Assembly (NCBI GenBank): GCA_963789215.1 | Contig: CAWBJY010000013.1 | Location: 186,001-250,000, forward strand | Length of the DNA: 64,000 nucleotides | Reading direction: 5' to 3' | Source of the DNA: Phormidesmis sp963789215 | GTDB taxonomy: Bacteria; Cyanobacteriota; Cyanobacteriia; Phormidesmidales; Phormidesmidaceae | Translations under genes and position numbers: made by a program | Shown: positions 36,524 to 45,687 of the stretch, piece after piece | How positions within the stretch are numbered: the first letter of the stretch is position 1 | How the letters are laid out: the number at the start of each line of letters is the position of its first letter | Notes under the pieces: generated by a model | Database searches by the model: none | Seen by the model: only the letters and a program-made list of their open reading frames with translations | What the model was told of the DNA's origin: nothing

Positions 36524-36627
36524 GTATCCAGTTCTAGGTATTCACATCAAATCACAAGAACCCATGTACTAAACATCAGCTTTCCGCTACCATAAACCCA
36601 TCTATGGCAACCGTCTAAGGGTTTGAT

Positions 36628-38370
36628 ATGCGCGAGCTGCGTCCGCTAGGTTCTGTCATCCAAGGGTCTTTGAGTAAAGGACTAGAGGTTCGCCTGCATC
36701 CAGACGTGCTGGTTGAAGAGATGCGGGTGGGTAAGTTTTTGGTGGTGCAAGGGGTGCGATCGCGCTTCTTTTGTATGCTCACCGACGTAGCGCTAGGAAC
36801 AGCCAGTGCGCGCATACTCGCTAGCCCACCAGAACCTAGCAATATTTTCCTGCAAGAAGTGCTCGCCGGTTCGGGCACGTATGGCACGGTGGACTTAACG
36901 CCGATGCTGATGTTTACGCCCACTGATGATGCAGACTACGGCGAGTATTCTGGTGAGTACCCAGAGAAAAACAGCGCTAAAGCTAAAAAAACTTCAAACG
37001 GGTTGGCTTCTTATCAACAAAATTCGAGCGCGGCCATTCAGCTACTGCCCGTAAAAACAATTCCCAGTCACTTCAGCCAAGTTTACGACGCTTCCGAACG
37101 AGACTTTCGCGCCGTCTTTGGCTGGGAAGACGACGCCACTCGTCGCAACTTTACCATTGGTCAGCCGATTGATATGGAGGTGCCCATCTGCATCGATCTC
37201 GATCGCTTTGTAGAGCGTAGCAACGGCATTTTTGGTAAATCGGGCACGGGCAAATCTTTTTTGACTCGCCTAATTCTCTCGGGCATTATCCGCAAACAAG
37301 CTGCCGTCAATCTAATTTTTGACATGCACTCTGAATACGGCTGGGAAGCCGTGAGCGAAGGCAAGCAGTTCAGCACCGTAAAAGGACTGCGACAGCTTTT
37401 TCCTGGCAAAGTGCAGATTTTTACGCTAGACCCAGAGGCCACTAAGCGGCGCGGTGTCTACGACGCGCAGGAGCTGTATATCAGCTTTGACCAAATTGAC
37501 GTAGAAGATTTGGTACTTATTAGCCGCGAACTCAATCTCTCTGAAGCCAGTTTAGAGAATGCCATTATCCTACGCAACGAGTTTGGCAACAGCTGGATTA
37601 ACCGATTGCTAGCCCTAAGCAATGAGGAAATACAAGAGTTTTGCGAAGTGAAGATGGGCAGCAAGTCTTCGATTATGGCCTTGCAGCGCAAGCTGACGCG
37701 GCTAGCAGAGCTAAAGTATATTCGAGGGAGCTGTCCGCACAACTACGTCAATCAAATCTTAGAGACCATTGACGCAGGCAAACATGTAGTCATTGAGTTT
37801 GGATCCCAGTCCAACATGCTCTCTTATATGCTGGCAACGAACGTAATTGCTCGAAGAATTCACGCCAGCTACGTAAGAAAAGCAGATAGATTTTTGCAGA
37901 GCAAGAATCCGAGCGATCGCCCCACCCAGCTCGTCATCACCATTGAAGAAGCCCACCGCTTTCTAGACCCAGCGACAGCCAAGCAAACTATCTTTGGCAC
38001 CATTGCTAGAGAAATGCGCAAGTACTTTGTCACGCTGCTAGTGGTCGACCAACGACCTTCGGGAATCGACAACGAAGTGATGTCTCAAGTAGGAACAAGA
38101 ATCACCGCTTTGCTAAACGATGAAAAAGACATTGACGCAATTTTTACCGGCGTCTCGGGTGGACAGAGCCTGCGATCTGTTCTTTCTAAACTAGATTCTA
38201 AACAGCAGGCGTTGTTGCTAGGCCACGCGGTGCCAATGCCGGTAGTGGTGCAAACTCGGCCTTACGATGCGAAATTCTACAAAGAGATTGGCGATACGGC
38301 CTGGGAGGAGATGACCGATGCGGCGGTATTTAAGGCGGCTGAAAGTGCGATCGCTGATCTTGGTTTCTAG
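36628..38370 (+). CDS. HerA-like ATPase (DUF87)
   Basis: The 580-aa protein has an N-terminal beta-rich domain of HerA type and a C-terminal hexameric RecA-like ATPase. Walker A is NGIFGKSGTGKSFLTRLIL (near 200), Walker B VITIEEAHRFLDP, and an arginine-finger-type stretch VDQRPSGIDNEVMSQVGTR. In archaea HerA works with NurA in DNA-end processing. In cyanobacteria the partner is unclear, and no NurA-like or nuclease gene is adjacent here. A variable ~40-residue linker lies near 105-150. ATG at 36628, 105 bp after the barrel gene. Confidence 0.9.
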   Translation: MRELRPLGSVIQGSLSKGLEVRLHPDVLVEEMRVGKFLVVQGVRSRFFCMLTDVALGTASARILASPPEPSNIFLQEVLAGSGTYGTVDLTPMLMFTPTDDADYGEYSGEYPEKNSAKAKKTSNGLASYQQNSSAAIQLLPVKTIPSHFSQVYDASERDFRAVFGWEDDATRRNFTIGQPIDMEVPICIDLDRFVERSNGIFGKSGTGKSFLTRLILSGIIRKQAAVNLIFDMHSEYGWEAVSEGKQFSTVKGLRQLFPGKVQIFTLDPEATKRRGVYDAQELYISFDQIDVEDLVLISRELNLSEASLENAIILRNEFGNSWINRLLALSNEEIQEFCEVKMGSKSSIMALQRKLTRLAELKYIRGSCPHNYVNQILETIDAGKHVVIEFGSQSNMLSYMLATNVIARRIHASYVRKADRFLQSKNPSDRPTQLVITIEEAHRFLDPATAKQTIFGTIAREMRKYFVTLLVVDQRPSGIDNEVMSQVGTRITALLNDEKDIDAIFTGVSGGQSLRSVLSKLDSKQQALLLGHAVPMPVVVQTRPYDAKFYKEIGDTAWEEMTDAAVFKAAESAIADLGF

Positions 38371-38440
38371 AATCTGGCAGTAAATAAGTTAAAACCTGAC
38401 AATAGTTGTGGAGTTATAAGGATGTGAAAAGCTTATTTCT

Positions 38441-38671
38441 CTACTCAACGTGATAAGCCGTAATCGCAATCTTGCCATCAAGACTGTAAATTGCCTCAAT
38501 GCGTCGATGCTCAACATGGCTCCACCAAGTCTTTAGGCGCTGCCCTTGAGCAGGTGCTGTGCCTAATCTCTTGTAACCAGCGGCAGCTAGCAAAGACTCA
38601 AACTTTTCTGTCGAGAGTGTTTTAGATTTAATTTGAGGAATACCGTCTAGCTTGTGCTTATCGAGGGTCAT
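38441..38671 (-). CDS. Small hypothetical protein
   Basis: The 76-aa basic protein has LSTEKFESLLAAAGYKRLG and a C-terminal beta-rich end (VEHRRIEAIYSLDGKIAITAYHVE). It is soluble; no family is recognised. Its ATG (38669-38671) overlaps the end of the upstream 90-aa frame by 14 bp, suggesting a two-gene unit that could be a toxin-antitoxin-like pair, but nothing in the sequence proves this. Confidence 0.45.
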   Translation of the reverse strand: MTLDKHKLDGIPQIKSKTLSTEKFESLLAAAGYKRLGTAPAQGQRLKTWWSHVEHRRIEAIYSLDGKIAITAYHVE

Positions 38672-38930
38672 AGCTTCCGTTATAGGTGCTATAGATTCGA
38701 TAGTTGGGTAGTACTAGGGCCACTCCAGCTATGCTGTGAATAACTCCTGAGTAATTTTTTTCAGGTAGGCAACCCCACAGCCGTATTCTCAGCGGCCCGC
38801 ACCAAATATATAAGCCAGGTACTAGGGCATCTAAGCTGTAGGCGATCGCTCTCATCCTTTGCTCGTTTGTGTTTGTAATAGAGAGAGCTTTCTCAGGTGT
38901 ATCAGATGATAAATCTTGCGAAAATTTCAC
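38658..38930 (-). CDS. Small hypothetical protein, partner of 38441-38671
   Basis: A 90-aa frame from GTG 38930. It has a polar N-terminus and a hydrophobic, Trp/Cys-containing middle (LDALVPGLYIWCGPLRIRLWGCLPEKNYSGVIHSIAGVALVLP), which could be a re-entrant or membrane hairpin. Overlap with the next gene (14 bp) argues for a real transcription unit; family unknown. Low-confidence call. Confidence 0.4.
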   Translation of the reverse strand: MKFSQDLSSDTPEKALSITNTNEQRMRAIAYSLDALVPGLYIWCGPLRIRLWGCLPEKNYSGVIHSIAGVALVLPNYRIYSTYNGSYDPR

Positions 38931-39120
38931 AGCTTATAAGCTCTGTAAGTAACCTATCTCAATCATATTACTTCAGTAGATGTGGAGAACTATTGCCCCT
39001 TACAGCGCTCTAGTATTCTGCTGCTATTACATCAGCATTTAATCTAATATAGTTACTTCATCTGTTTTAACTTCATTAAAGCTGCGCGTCTACTCGCTGC
39101 GCAAGCAACCCCCTTCAACT

Positions 39121-40533
39121 ATGAGCAAAGGCACCCTTTTCGATAAAGTTTGGGATTTACATACCGTAGGCACGTTGCCTTCTGGCCAAACTCAGCTATT
39201 TATTGGCCTGCACCTGATTCATGAGGTGACCAGCCCGCAAGCTTTTGCCATGCTAAACGAACGGGGTCTAAAGGTGATGTACCCGGAACGAACGATCGCG
39301 ACGGTAGATCATATCGTGCCGACAGAAGATCAGTCGCGGCCGTTTGCCGATCCGATGGCAGAGACGATGATGGCAGCGCTGGAAACGAATACAAAAGCGC
39401 ACGATATTCGCTTTTTTAATGTGGGATCTGGCAATCAGGGGATTGTGCATGTAATTGCCCCAGAACAAGGGCTGACTCAGCCAGGAATGACGGTGGCCTG
39501 CGGAGATAGCCATACGTCTACGCATGGAGCCTTTGGGGCGATCGCATTTGGCATTGGCACCAGTCAAGTTCGCGACGTTTTAGCCTCTCAAACACTGGCC
39601 TTAGCCAAGCTAAAAGTCCGGCGAATTGAAGTGAACGGCGAGCTACCCAACGGCGTTTTTGCCAAAGACGTAATCTTGCACATTATCCGCAAGCTAGGCG
39701 TAAAAGGCGGTGTGGGCTATGCCTACGAATTTGCTGGCAGCGCCATTGATAGCCTATCGATGGAAGGGCGGATGACGCTGTGCAATATGTCGATTGAAGG
39801 CGGTGCTCGCTGTGGCTACGTCAACCCCGATCAAATCACTTACGACTATATAAAGGGTCGAAATTTTGCGCCCAAAGGAGACGACTGGGACAAAGCCGTT
39901 GACTGGTGGAATAATCTGCGCAGTGATGCCGCTGCTGAGTACGACGACGTTGTGGAATTTGATGCGGGTGCGATCGCGCCAACCGTAACCTGGGGGATTA
40001 CCCCCGGACAAGGCATTGGAGTCAACGAGACAGTGCCGACGCTAGAAGTCGTGCCAGATGACGAAAGGCCGATCGCCGAAGAAGCCTATCGCTACATGCA
40101 GCTGTCGCCAGGGCAGCAGATTGCAGGCACGAAAGTTGATGTTTGCTTTATCGGTAGCTGCACGAATGGTCGCATCACCGATTTACGCGAAGCGGCCAAG
40201 GTAGCCCAAGGGCGTCAGGTGGCCGCAGGCGTAAAGGCGTTTGTCGTGCCCGGTTCGGAGCAGGTAAAAAAGCAGGCCGAGGCAGAAGGGCTAGATCAGA
40301 TATTTACCGCCGCCGGATTTGAGTGGCGCGAGCCGGGCTGCTCTATGTGTTTGGCAATGAATCCAGACAAGCTCAAAGGCACTCAAATCAGCGCTTCCTC
40401 CTCTAACCGCAACTTTAAGGGACGCCAGGGATCAGCCTCTGGGCGAACGCTGTTGATGAGTCCGGCAATGGTAGTTTCAGCGGCGGTCACTGGCCAGGTA
40501 AGCGACGTGCGTCAGCTTGCACCGGTTGGCTAA
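39121..40533 (+). CDS. leuC: 3-Isopropylmalate dehydratase large subunit
   Basis: LeuC, with LeuD, isomerises 2-isopropylmalate in leucine synthesis. The 470-aa sequence has the N-terminal GTLFDKVWDLHTVG, VTSPQAFAMLNERG, CGDSHTSTHGAFGAIAFGIGTSQV, and the [4Fe-4S] ligands in CFIGSCTNGR and EPGCSMCLAMN. Length and ends are normal, and the ATG is at 39121. leuD is not adjacent; the next gene is on the other strand. No leader or regulatory fold is obvious upstream. Confidence 0.98.
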   Translation: MSKGTLFDKVWDLHTVGTLPSGQTQLFIGLHLIHEVTSPQAFAMLNERGLKVMYPERTIATVDHIVPTEDQSRPFADPMAETMMAALETNTKAHDIRFFNVGSGNQGIVHVIAPEQGLTQPGMTVACGDSHTSTHGAFGAIAFGIGTSQVRDVLASQTLALAKLKVRRIEVNGELPNGVFAKDVILHIIRKLGVKGGVGYAYEFAGSAIDSLSMEGRMTLCNMSIEGGARCGYVNPDQITYDYIKGRNFAPKGDDWDKAVDWWNNLRSDAAAEYDDVVEFDAGAIAPTVTWGITPGQGIGVNETVPTLEVVPDDERPIAEEAYRYMQLSPGQQIAGTKVDVCFIGSCTNGRITDLREAAKVAQGRQVAAGVKAFVVPGSEQVKKQAEAEGLDQIFTAAGFEWREPGCSMCLAMNPDKLKGTQISASSSNRNFKGRQGSASGRTLLMSPAMVVSAAVTGQVSDVRQLAPVG

Positions 40534-40589
40534 AGCGACGGATGCCGCTTTCTCAATTCACACTCTGAAGCTAGGGCGTAAGTTTGGAT

Positions 40590-41528
40590 TTAAGAGGCTT
40601 TTTTCATCGGCGCTTTCAGAAGAACAATCGTTGCTGATGATGTCTCTGCTTTTGTAAGCGCATCTGTGGCGATCGCCATAGCGACCCCTCGCACCGATGG
40701 CCGACTCAAAATTTCTTCATAGCCGGTCTGCTGAGTGCCCATTACCTTATCCCAAAAGGTAAAGTACAGGCTGTAGTGCGCGGTGTACTTACGGTGATGC
40801 ATCCAATGGTGCATAGGGCCAACCATCCAACTGCCTAGCCATCGGCCAAAGGCGGAGTCTTCAAACAGCCTAAATCCGAAGTGATGGATCAGTGCCCCTA
40901 GCGTCATCACCAGGACGACCGCGCACAGCACAGAGAAATGCATAGGGATAATAAAGACAACGCCCATTAAATAGACAGCCTGAATCAGCGCCTCTGCCGG
41001 GTCGAACGCAAAGGCTGTCCAAGGGGTTGGATTCTTAAAGTGGTGGTGGCCTTGATGTAGCCACTTATAGCATTTGGGATGATGAGCCAAACGGTGGGTG
41101 AAGTAAAAGTAGGCATCTTGCAAGAGGATGACTAGCACCAGGCTGACGCCGAGATACCAGGAGCCGTAGCGATCGCTCTCTAGATAAAGCCGAGTATATC
41201 CCTGCTCAAAAGCGCTCATCATCAAGGCGGCGCAAAAGGCAAAGATTCCAGAGGACAGCACAGACAAAATGACATCGTTGCGAATGCTATTCCAAATTTT
41301 GAGGGGCGTTCTGTCGGTAGCACTCAGGGCAAAACGAGAAGCAGGCCGCAGTCGATAGAACCCATAAAGACCGCCAGCAGCAGCGAAGTAGCCAATTATC
41401 GTAAAGACAAAAAACACCAAGCTGTGCCAGCTAACCGCCTTCACGAAAGCAAATAAGTCTGCGAAAATGCCGGTACTCCAAGCCTTTAGAAGGGCGTTTG
41501 GCAGGGCGTCTAGAAAAGAGAAATCCAA
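40590..41528 (-). CDS. Sterol desaturase/fatty-acid hydroxylase family protein
   Basis: The 312-aa integral membrane protein has about five membrane spans and the di-iron His boxes HRLAHHPKCYKW, HQGHHHFKNPTPW and HHWMHHRKYTAHYS, so catalysis is likely. Members hydroxylate or desaturate lipids or carotenoids; the substrate here is unknown. The start is TTG 41528, giving MDFSFLDALPN. The C-terminus has a ~50-residue polar tail ending KAPMKKAS. Confidence 0.9.
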   Translation of the reverse strand: MDFSFLDALPNALLKAWSTGIFADLFAFVKAVSWHSLVFFVFTIIGYFAAAGGLYGFYRLRPASRFALSATDRTPLKIWNSIRNDVILSVLSSGIFAFCAALMMSAFEQGYTRLYLESDRYGSWYLGVSLVLVILLQDAYFYFTHRLAHHPKCYKWLHQGHHHFKNPTPWTAFAFDPAEALIQAVYLMGVVFIIPMHFSVLCAVVLVMTLGALIHHFGFRLFEDSAFGRWLGSWMVGPMHHWMHHRKYTAHYSLYFTFWDKVMGTQQTGYEEILSRPSVRGVAMAIATDALTKAETSSATIVLLKAPMKKAS

Positions 41529-42009
41529 AGTCTGTCGATATACCTATTGGTATAAACGGTTGCGTCTAGTCCCATGAAGTTTACTGGGTTTCTGTGGGCT
41601 TTGGCCAGATTAATAGACGGCATTAAAGTTAAGGCTCTCAGATAGCTTCTCAGGCGATCGCATCTTCTCTCATAATGTTCGCTCTCAACAAAGCGATAGA
41701 AGTAGCTAGCAAGCACGATCACGCCGAACAATATTAGACTCTAAAAGTTTCAAAATTAAAATAAATATTAAGTAATGTAATAAAAACGAGCTTCTATAAG
41801 AAAGTGTTGCGCCTTTATGATCCCGTTGTTAACGTTGGCTTGTTGAGTAAATCCTTACCCTTCATGGAGGCTAGGAGCCTCGTAATAGATTTGCGTTTCT
41901 ATTCTGTAATGTCTACTTACGTAAAGACCTGTTACGAGCTTTTTACATAGTTGACGCTTCGGCGTCCAGCCATCGAGCTTCAAATGATCATCTACAAGGA
42001 CTGCACATC
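41529..42009. other. Intergenic region, 481 bp
   Basis: No convincing gene. A short minus-strand ORF (41510-41731) overlaps the hydroxylase start and lacks a ribosome-binding site. A hairpin GAGGCT-AGG-AGCCTC lies at 41867-41881, and two CTTACGTAA-like words follow near 41915. Confidence 0.5.
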
Positions 42010-42177
42010 ATGAATTTATTTCGTTCTTTTCAGTTAGCTTTGGGCAACAGTGTTTCTTACGTACAGCATCTATTTATGAAAGTTGCTGTAGCTGCTTCGC
42101 TCAAGCTTTGTATGTTCACTGCCCGCGTCTTACTAGGTTCACCTGAGCCTGCGCGCCGTCAAGCGGGTCAGGTTTAA
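42010..42177 (+). CDS. Candidate 55-aa small protein
   Basis: An ATG 10 bp after AAGGA opens 55 codons: NLFRSFQLALGNSVSYV, then MKVAVAASLKLCMFTARVLLG, ending SPEPARRQAGQV. The central part is a strongly amphipathic or membrane-like helix, and the tail is basic. The frame is closed cleanly by TAA. No family is recognised. It would be missed by length cut-offs. Its position in a 1.3-kb gene-poor region makes it a plausible independent gene. Confidence 0.4.
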   Translation: MNLFRSFQLALGNSVSYVQHLFMKVAVAASLKLCMFTARVLLGSPEPARRQAGQV

Positions 42178-42820
42178 GTCAACGCATTTTTTCGAGATAG
42201 CTCACTTACAGTGATGAAACGTAAGCCGGGCAAATAGAAAGCCTGTAGAATTTGCGGCTAAGGGAATAGCGCGCTTATAGATAACCAAACAACTAGATGG
42301 ATGCTTAGAACAAATTCTACAGGGCTTATACGTTCTAGTTGGTATTAGCTTTTACAGATTCGACGATCAGCTTTGGCTGCCTGCGTCGGATCATCAACTG
42401 TTTCGCCGCTAAATTAGCTAGCTAATTTAGCTATAGATAAGTGAGTAGATAAGTGAGTCGTCCCAGACACAGGGCCGCCGATAGACTTTACTCGCGCTTA
42501 CCTCTCGCACTGACCTACAGCTAGGCTGCCTACGACTGCTCGAACTTTGACCGGTAAGGCTGCGGCTACTCAAATTTTTAGCCTGGATTTTTATCCTATT
42601 AGATTTTTAGCCTGCTAGATTTTTAGCCTCTCGAAAGGGTCTGCTCTTTCGACCGAGTTTGAACTGCCTACATTTGAACTGTCTACATTAGAGCGGCAGC
42701 GGCTATTGAGCGGCGGATATTATTCACAACAGCGTTCTGTTGTTTCTACAACCTTGCATATAGCTATCGATCATTTAGCTTCGCTTAGCTATATGCAACA
42801 AATTTTAGGAGAGTTTTGCA
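42178..42820. other. Intergenic region, 643 bp, rich in short repeats
   Basis: Between the 55-aa ORF and the SDR gene. It holds the long stem-loop (42242-42323) and duplicated 16-bp units AGATTTTTAGCCTGCT/CTC (42601-42616, 42617-42632). Further duplications are 15-bp TTTGAACTGCCTACA (42658-42672, 42673-42687). No further gene is seen. Confidence 0.5.
42242..42323. repeat. Long imperfect stem-loop of 82 bp
   Basis: Left arm CCTGTAGAATTTG (42242-42254) pairs perfectly with CAAATTCTACAGG (42311-42323). A second CTAAG/CTTAG pair inside gives about 18 paired positions with one internal loop (CGG opposite AA). No target-site duplication is clear. It could be a MITE-like repeat, a processed RNA, or part of a mobile-element end. 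Confidence 0.6.
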
Positions 42821-43654
42821 ATGAATATTGAAGGAAAAGTGGCTTTGGTCACAGGGGCTTCTAGAGGCATTGGACGCGCGATCGCGTATCAACTAGCTCA
42901 GAGTGGAATCCGTCGAATTATTTTGCTAGCGCGTGACTTTACGCTGTTAAGCGAGATCGCTGCGGATATTCGAGAGATGGGTGCTGAAGCGATCGCGCTA
43001 TCGGTTGATTTAACCCGGCATCAAGAGGTAAGCGGTGTCATCGCCAAAGCCTGGCGCGACCACGGTGCTATCGATCTGTTAGTGAACTGTGCGGGCGTAG
43101 CTCATCAGGTGCCTTTCTTGCGATCGCACCGCTCCCAGGTGCAAACAGAAATTGCAACTAACCTCACGGGTATGTATACCGTCACGGCCCTGATTGCCCG
43201 ACGGATGGCTGCTCGTCGGTGCGGCACAATCGTAAACGTGTCTAGCCTAATGGGCAAAATTGCCGCGCCAACCATGGCAACTTATTCGGCAACCAAGTTT
43301 GCAATCGTAGGGTTTACTCGCGCTTTGCGCATGGAACTTGCCCCACACAACGTAGACGTCATCGCTCTGCTGCCCTCACTCACCGATACAGATATGGCTA
43401 AAGATATGCAAAAGTTTCGCGGTGTCATTCCGGTAAGCGCTGAGACGGTAGCTCGCGCTTGTTTGCGTGGACTAGAGAACAACACAGCGGAGATACTAGT
43501 AGGTTGGCAGTCGCATTTGGCGGTTTGGTGCGATCGCTTCTCGCCCTGGCTGCTAGAGCCAATACTGAAGCTAACGGCTCCCAGTCGATTAATACACGAT
43601 CGCCATCCACCAAGACGCAAAGGCAAAGTATGGCACGAGGGCGAATTTGTCTAA
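42821..43654 (+). CDS. Short-chain dehydrogenase/reductase
   Basis: The 277-aa classical SDR has TGASRGIGRAIAYQLAQSG (NAD(P)-binding), LVNCAG, catalytic Ser in VNVSSLMG, and YSATK. AxxLSVDLTRH is compatible with NADP or NAD. The C-terminal LLEPILKLTAPSRLI suggests a fatty-acyl or polyketide-like substrate, but this is weak. A clear AGGAGAG ribosome-binding site precedes ATG 42821. It is followed by a 14-bp repeat and a hairpin terminator. Confidence 0.93.
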   Translation: MNIEGKVALVTGASRGIGRAIAYQLAQSGIRRIILLARDFTLLSEIAADIREMGAEAIALSVDLTRHQEVSGVIAKAWRDHGAIDLLVNCAGVAHQVPFLRSHRSQVQTEIATNLTGMYTVTALIARRMAARRCGTIVNVSSLMGKIAAPTMATYSATKFAIVGFTRALRMELAPHNVDVIALLPSLTDTDMAKDMQKFRGVIPVSAETVARACLRGLENNTAEILVGWQSHLAVWCDRFSPWLLEPILKLTAPSRLIHDRHPPRRKGKVWHEGEFV

Positions 43655-43696
43655 TTGAACCAGGGATATTGAACCAGGGATATTGAACCAGGGATA
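43655..43696. repeat. 14-bp tandem repeat after SDR
   Basis: Three exact copies of TTGAACCAGGGATA, the first directly after the SDR stop codon, and a partial fourth. Non-coding; probably slippage. Confidence 0.8.
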
Positions 43697-43709
43697 TTGA
43701 ACTAAAGGT

Positions 43710-43757
43710 AAAGCGTAAAAGATCTATAGCTACCTGCTAAGAAGACTTTTACGCTTT
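43710..43757 (+). terminator. Hairpin downstream of SDR
   Basis: Arms AAAGCGTAAAAG (43710-43721) and CTTTTACGCTTT (43746-43757) are perfect complements around a 24-nt loop and end in a UUUAUU-like tail. Plausible bidirectional terminator. Confidence 0.65.
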
Positions 43758-43854
43758 ATTATCCGCTCATCTATTCTGTTTGCGAGGCGGTTGCGTACTA
43801 ACGCTAAAAATATTGATAGGCTAAAAGCTTGCAAGCTTCGAAAACTTCAACGAC

Positions 43855-44262
43855 ATGACTACTCAAGACATCGCCAAAACTGCATCTAATGGCTCCACTC
43901 TTTACGGCGAAAGGGCCATCGAAGAAGGCAGCTTAATTACTTTCCCCAATCCTAGACCTGGACGCGTATACACCATCGACATCACGCTGCCAGAGTTTAC
44001 CTGCAAATGCCCATTCTCAGGCTATCCAGATTTTGCAACTATTCATATCCACTACGTACCGGATGAAAAAGTTGTAGAGCTAAAGGCCATCAAGCTCTAC
44101 ATCAATAGCTATCGCGATCGCAACATCTCTCATGAAGAGTCGATCAACTTAATTATGGATGACTTTGTAGCGGCCTGCGATCCCCGCTCAGTTACCGTCA
44201 AAGGCGATTTTTTGCCAAGGGGCAACGTGCATACCGTAGTTGAGGTCTCTCATCAGAAATAG
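43855..44262 (+). CDS. queF: NADPH-dependent preQ0 reductase QueF
   Basis: QueF reduces 7-cyano-7-deazaguanine to preQ1 for queuosine synthesis. The 135-aa unimodular (YkvM-type) protein shows TCKCPFSGYPDFATIHIHYVP, where Cys52 is the nucleophile, and the partner VVELKAIKLYINSYRDRNISHEE, which contains the family's ELK(s)lK-like motif. The ATG at 43855 is normal for this subtype. I examined the leader for a preQ1-I riboswitch and did not find a convincing one. No other queuosine genes are adjacent. Confidence 0.97.
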   Translation: MTTQDIAKTASNGSTLYGERAIEEGSLITFPNPRPGRVYTIDITLPEFTCKCPFSGYPDFATIHIHYVPDEKVVELKAIKLYINSYRDRNISHEESINLIMDDFVAACDPRSVTVKGDFLPRGNVHTVVEVSHQK

Positions 44263-44287
44263 AAACGTCAATACTATAGAGATAACG

Positions 44288-45076
44288 CTATGAAGACGCG
44301 CTGGTGTAAAACCGCAGCGCAAATTGCCAGAATCCCTTAGACGCCTGAAATAAGACGGCGGCTAAAATAGCTGATCCTAAAAGCCAAATAGGTTCGCTGC
44401 GCGATAGCAAGGTTTGGGCCGGTACGGTAGTCAAAAAAGCGACCGGAATAATAAAGGTAAAAAAGACTCGGTAGGCGGCTGGATAGCCTGAGATGGGAAA
44501 TCGACCGGCTTCTAAAAGCGATCGCAAAACCTCTGTAACGTTATAGATTTTGACAAACCAAATGCTGGTGGCCCCCAAAATAAACCACAGGCTATAAAGG
44601 CTGACTACGCCCAAAGCCAGCGGCGGCAAAATGGCCAGATAGGCCAACGGTGACAGCCCCAGCTTTCCACCTGCGTAGAAAATGATCATAAATCCGAAGA
44701 GCAAATCGGGAAAGCCCCAGGGTGATAGGGTGTGAGTGCTCAGCCAAAACTGAGAGCTCACTGGCTTTAGCAAGATAAAGTCGAGCGTGCCTTCTTGCAC
44801 GTAGCCAACAATCTTGTTGAGGTTAGGCGCTAAAAAGGTAGCCGAGACGCCCTGCAATATTGTAAAAAGCCCCAGCACGACCAGCGCTTCTTCCCAACTC
44901 CAGCCCTCGAAGGTATAGCCCGTTTGGTAAAACAAAAAAAGCCCAAACAAGCTGCCCGCCAATCCACCCAGGCTGCTGATCACAGCCACAATGAAATTAA
45001 TTCGGTACTCCAGTTCAGCGGCAAATGAAACCTGCCAAAACAACTTAAGCACTCGTAGATACTGCGCGATCGCCAT
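44288..45076 (-). CDS. ABC-2 type permease (COG3694-like), detached subunit
   Basis: The 262-aa protein has six hydrophobic segments and begins IAQYLRVLKLFWQVSFAAELEYRINFIVAVISSL, as in the permeases that pair with a COG4586-type ATPase. A family stretch EGWSWEEALVVLGLFTILQG is present, as are PNLNKIVGYVQEGTLDFILLKPVSSQF and FPISGYPAAYRVFFTFIIP. In many genomes it sits beside its ATPase and second permease. Here it is separated from them by an ECF sigma factor and two long spacers. It probably exports lipids or polysaccharides; the substrate is unknown. Confidence 0.9.
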   Translation of the reverse strand: MAIAQYLRVLKLFWQVSFAAELEYRINFIVAVISSLGGLAGSLFGLFLFYQTGYTFEGWSWEEALVVLGLFTILQGVSATFLAPNLNKIVGYVQEGTLDFILLKPVSSQFWLSTHTLSPWGFPDLLFGFMIIFYAGGKLGLSPLAYLAILPPLALGVVSLYSLWFILGATSIWFVKIYNVTEVLRSLLEAGRFPISGYPAAYRVFFTFIIPVAFLTTVPAQTLLSRSEPIWLLGSAILAAVLFQASKGFWQFALRFYTSASS

Positions 45077-45687
45077 TGCCTTTGTCCTTATCCGCTTACG
45101 CCAGGCTATTCATACAGCCAATAGCCGGCTCAACCGTCGCGACATCGCATCAGGTTGAGCATTTCTACTAATTATTCCTGATGATGTCTTTTTCGATCGA
45201 ATACATAGGTGAATGTATGTTTTAAGACAGGCATACTCGGATGGCATTAGCAAAAAACCTTCGGCATAGGACGTCTTTAAACAAACGGCAGATCTCTGTG
45301 ACCTTTCTCACATCGCTCTCGGCGAGCAGCCTATATTCTGTATAGCAGTCGCAAAAGCTAAACCGTATAGCTACGCCATAAACAGCGACATCGTAAGCAG
45401 CTCGCTAGGTACAGACGGTAAACTGCAAATATGTACGAAGAGATGTACATAACGTAAGAAAGTACATCGGCCAATTCGCTGAGAAGCTTTGGCTTATATC
45501 TGCATCGAACGTTAAAGACGACCCCTGTATCTAGCCGGTAGGCACGCTAGGGTAAGATGGCTCCGCCTTAGAAGTAGGTATGGTTGAGGCGATCGCCTGT
45601 AAACAAACCGCAGTGAATTTTCAGCTTTCTACGCGCAGAAGCTGCTAGCAAATAGTAATCGGCACTGTAGCTACAGGCTAAGCTGCT
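45077..45687. other. Intergenic region, 611 bp
   Basis: Contains dyads ATACAT...ATGTAT (45201-45206, 45213-45218) and CTATA-TTCTG-TATAG (45331-45345). ATGTAC words occur at 45431 and 45443 with a reverse copy at 45472. These could be binding sites for the permease promoter. No gene is visible. Confidence 0.45.

Noticed and set aside
41510..41731. 73-aa minus-strand ORF upstream of the hydroxylase
   Set aside because: Overlaps the hydroxylase start in another frame; no family or start signal.
43780..43855. Possible preQ1 riboswitch in front of queF
   Set aside because: The conserved P1 stem and A-rich tail of the preQ1-I type could not be matched.
45421..45480. Cyanobacterial LexA-like box (AGTAC/GTACT) in repeated ATGTAC words
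   Set aside because: The half-sites do not have the needed spacing and orientation.
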